Source: Sphingobacteriales bacterium (lineage in GTDB: Bacteria > Bacteroidota > Bacteroidia > Chitinophagales > Chitinophagaceae). Taken from it: DNA of 6,077 nt. The stretch spans positions 1-6,077 of the forward strand of contig CANJEF010000090.1 in NCBI GenBank assembly GCA_947472965.1, given 5' to 3'. How positions within the stretch are numbered: position 1 is the first letter of the stretch; each line of letters opens with the position of its first letter. Both the position numbers and the translations under genes were made by a program. Positions 4,672 through 6,077 of this stretch are shown here, piece by piece. Below the pieces are notes generated by a model. That model was not told where the DNA came from and did not search any database. It saw only the letters and a list, made by a program, of their open reading frames with translations.

Positions 4672-6077
4672 TTATTTACTCCCCCTTCGCCTCTTGAATT
4701 TGATGATCAGTTCAACAACCTGCGGATGCTTGATAGAAGCAGGGTATAATTTTAGAAAATTCTTTAAGTACCTGGGAGATACTGACATCACGCGCTCAAG
4801 ACAAGCAAGGCCTTCCTTTAATTTCCCCTGAGCAATCAGGATGGCACCAAGGTATACATTGAGTATGGGCTTGTTACTCGTTTTCTGCTCTGCAAGGTGA
4901 ATATGGCCTTCCGCTTCAGCGTACTGTTCATTGTCAAAAAGTGTTTTCAGCAGTGCTTCCCAGTTTTTTATGCTTCTTGGCTTTGATTGAACTGCAACCT
5001 TAAAAAAATGTACGGCCTCTCGCTCTTTGCCAAGCCGAACCAAACATTCGCCCATGGCAAGATTGAATTCAGCTTCCAGACGAAATGTACGCAATGCCAT
5101 TTCCAGGTATTTTATTGCCTGATTATACTTATGCTCATTCATGTATGAACGGGCAATCTTCTCATATAATTTTGCGTTATCAGGATTTAGGTGAGATGCT
5201 TTTCTGTAATAGAATCTGGCTTGGGCATAATTTTTCAACTTTTCATAACAAAACCCAATGGCCTGGTAGATGAGATCTTCCGGTCGTGAGAGTTCGATTA
5301 CCTTTTCCAAGCTTTCGATTGCCTCCTTATAGCGGCGAAGTCGCATCAAGGCATCTGCCATGTTGCGATAGGCATAGTCGAATTTTTCATTGATTACAAT
5401 ACAATATTGGTATGCATCAATAGACTTTTCATACAACCTCAAACCCTGATAAGCGGCTGCCAGGTTGAACCATGCCAATTCACTGTAGGGGTATTCTTCA
5501 ATGATGGCCAGATGAATTCGGATGCTTTCTTCATTACGACCAGTGAAATCGGTCCAAAAACAAATTTTATACAGTGCCTCTTCGTTGTTGGGGTCGTATT
5601 CCAAGATAAGTTTCAGGCAATCAAATATTTTTTCGAATGCTTCATAATCGTCATACACATCAGCCAATTCAAAAAGAAGGTCGATGCGTTCCTCCCCATC
5701 AAAATATTGTATTGCGTTTTCAAGCAAGGTAACAGCCTTGGACTGCATATCCAGTGCCAGGTATGCATCAGTTCTGAGAATATAAATGTCGATGTCGTGT
5801 TTATCGAGTATCTCAGCTTTATCTAATAAAGACAAAGCCTTTTTATATTGACGTGAAGCAATGAGTAAATCAGCTTTTTTAACCAGAAGAGAACTTGAAT
5901 AAGGGAACTGTAAAATACCCATATCGGCTGCCTCCATGGCTTCTGGAAATGCATCTTGATCATCAAAATGGTCGATTATTCTGGAAAAGGACTCTTCACT
6001 GATATACCCTCCCCCTTTACCCATCCGCAATTTTTCAAATTGAAGAACCAACTCATTGATATCATCATTATCAGGCA
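4672..6077 (-). CDS. Tetratricopeptide-repeat protein, N-terminus beyond the window edge
   Basis: The frame is open from base 6077 to the stop at 4672 and shows 467 complete codons. There is no ATG in frame near the edge and the TTG at 6051 is preceded by further in-frame acidic residues (DNDDINE), so the start almost certainly lies outside. Nearly all of the protein is a run of about eleven or twelve 34-residue TPR units. Clear examples are LAWFNLAAAYQGLRLYEKSI, YAYRNMADALMRLRRYKEAI, LIYQAIGFCYEKLKNYAQAR and KLYEKIARSYMNEHKYNQAI, each with the usual small residues in helix A and the Y..A at helix B. The tail ends in a basic cluster (KFKRRRGSK). No signal peptide or membrane helix is visible in the part shown, so a cytoplasmic scaffold for protein contacts is likely. 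The partner is unknown. The ComA-like gene follows 67 bases downstream on the same strand. Confidence 0.9.
   Translation of the reverse strand, partial: PDNDDINELVLQFEKLRMGKGGGYISEESFSRIIDHFDDQDAFPEAMEAADMGILQFPYSSSLLVKKADLLIASRQYKKALSLLDKAEILDKHDIDIYILRTDAYLALDMQSKAVTLLENAIQYFDGEERIDLLFELADVYDDYEAFEKIFDCLKLILEYDPNNEEALYKICFWTDFTGRNEESIRIHLAIIEEYPYSELAWFNLAAAYQGLRLYEKSIDAYQYCIVINEKFDYAYRNMADALMRLRRYKEAIESLEKVIELSRPEDLIYQAIGFCYEKLKNYAQARFYYRKASHLNPDNAKLYEKIARSYMNEHKYNQAIKYLEMALRTFRLEAEFNLAMGECLVRLGKEREAVHFFKVAVQSKPRSIKNWEALLKTLFDNEQYAEAEGHIHLAEQKTSNKPILNVYLGAILIAQGKLKEGLACLERVMSVSPRYLKNFLKLYPASIKHPQVVELIIKFKRRRGSK

Noticed and set aside
5407..5826. A plus-strand open frame of 139 codons.
   Set aside because: It is antisense to the regular TPR repeats, which are clearly the coding strand.

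Overview
The window looks like an ordinary chromosomal stretch of a member of the Bacteroidota (Cytophagales/Flavobacteria-like). It is A+T-rich and starts are preceded by A-rich tracts instead of clear Shine-Dalgarno sites. A TAnnTTTG-type -7 element precedes one operon. It carries a ComA-family phosphosulfolactate synthase, a short AroE and an ECF sigma/anti-sigma-like pair of the style common in this phylum. No mobile element, tRNA, rRNA or CRISPR array was seen. Genes fill almost the whole window and no gene-free stretch exceeds about 70 bases. The exact genus cannot be read from this sequence.

Layout. Bases 1-495 (minus) hold the N-terminal 165 residues of a branched-chain-amino-acid aminotransferase (IlvE), cut by the window edge. 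A 58-base divergent region with a perfect 10-bp palindrome separates it from a rightward cluster (554-3096). That cluster holds a small unrecognised protein, the house-cleaning nucleotide pyrophosphatase RdgB, an ECF sigma factor, a one-pass membrane protein that is probably its anti-sigma factor, and a hotdog-fold acyl-CoA thioesterase. Gaps or overlaps are -8, +1, +6 and +30 bases, so the first four genes at least look co-transcribed. The thioesterase meets a leftward cluster tail to tail with only 4 bases between stop codons. Read leftward, that cluster is a TPR-repeat protein (open at the right edge, 6077-4672), a ComA-like phosphosulfolactate synthase (4604-3843) and shikimate dehydrogenase AroE (3832-3101). 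A good Bacteroidota-type -7 element lies just before the ComA-like gene.

Functionally the region mixes amino-acid metabolism (IlvE, AroE), sulfonate chemistry (ComA-like), nucleotide-pool sanitation (RdgB) and envelope signalling (ECF sigma plus membrane partner). The least understood gene is the 162-residue protein at 554-1042. Its layout resembles that of DNA polymerase III psi (HolD), and it is translationally coupled to rdgB, so it is the best candidate here for something undescribed. The ComA-like enzyme in an organism not expected to make coenzyme M is the second point of interest.
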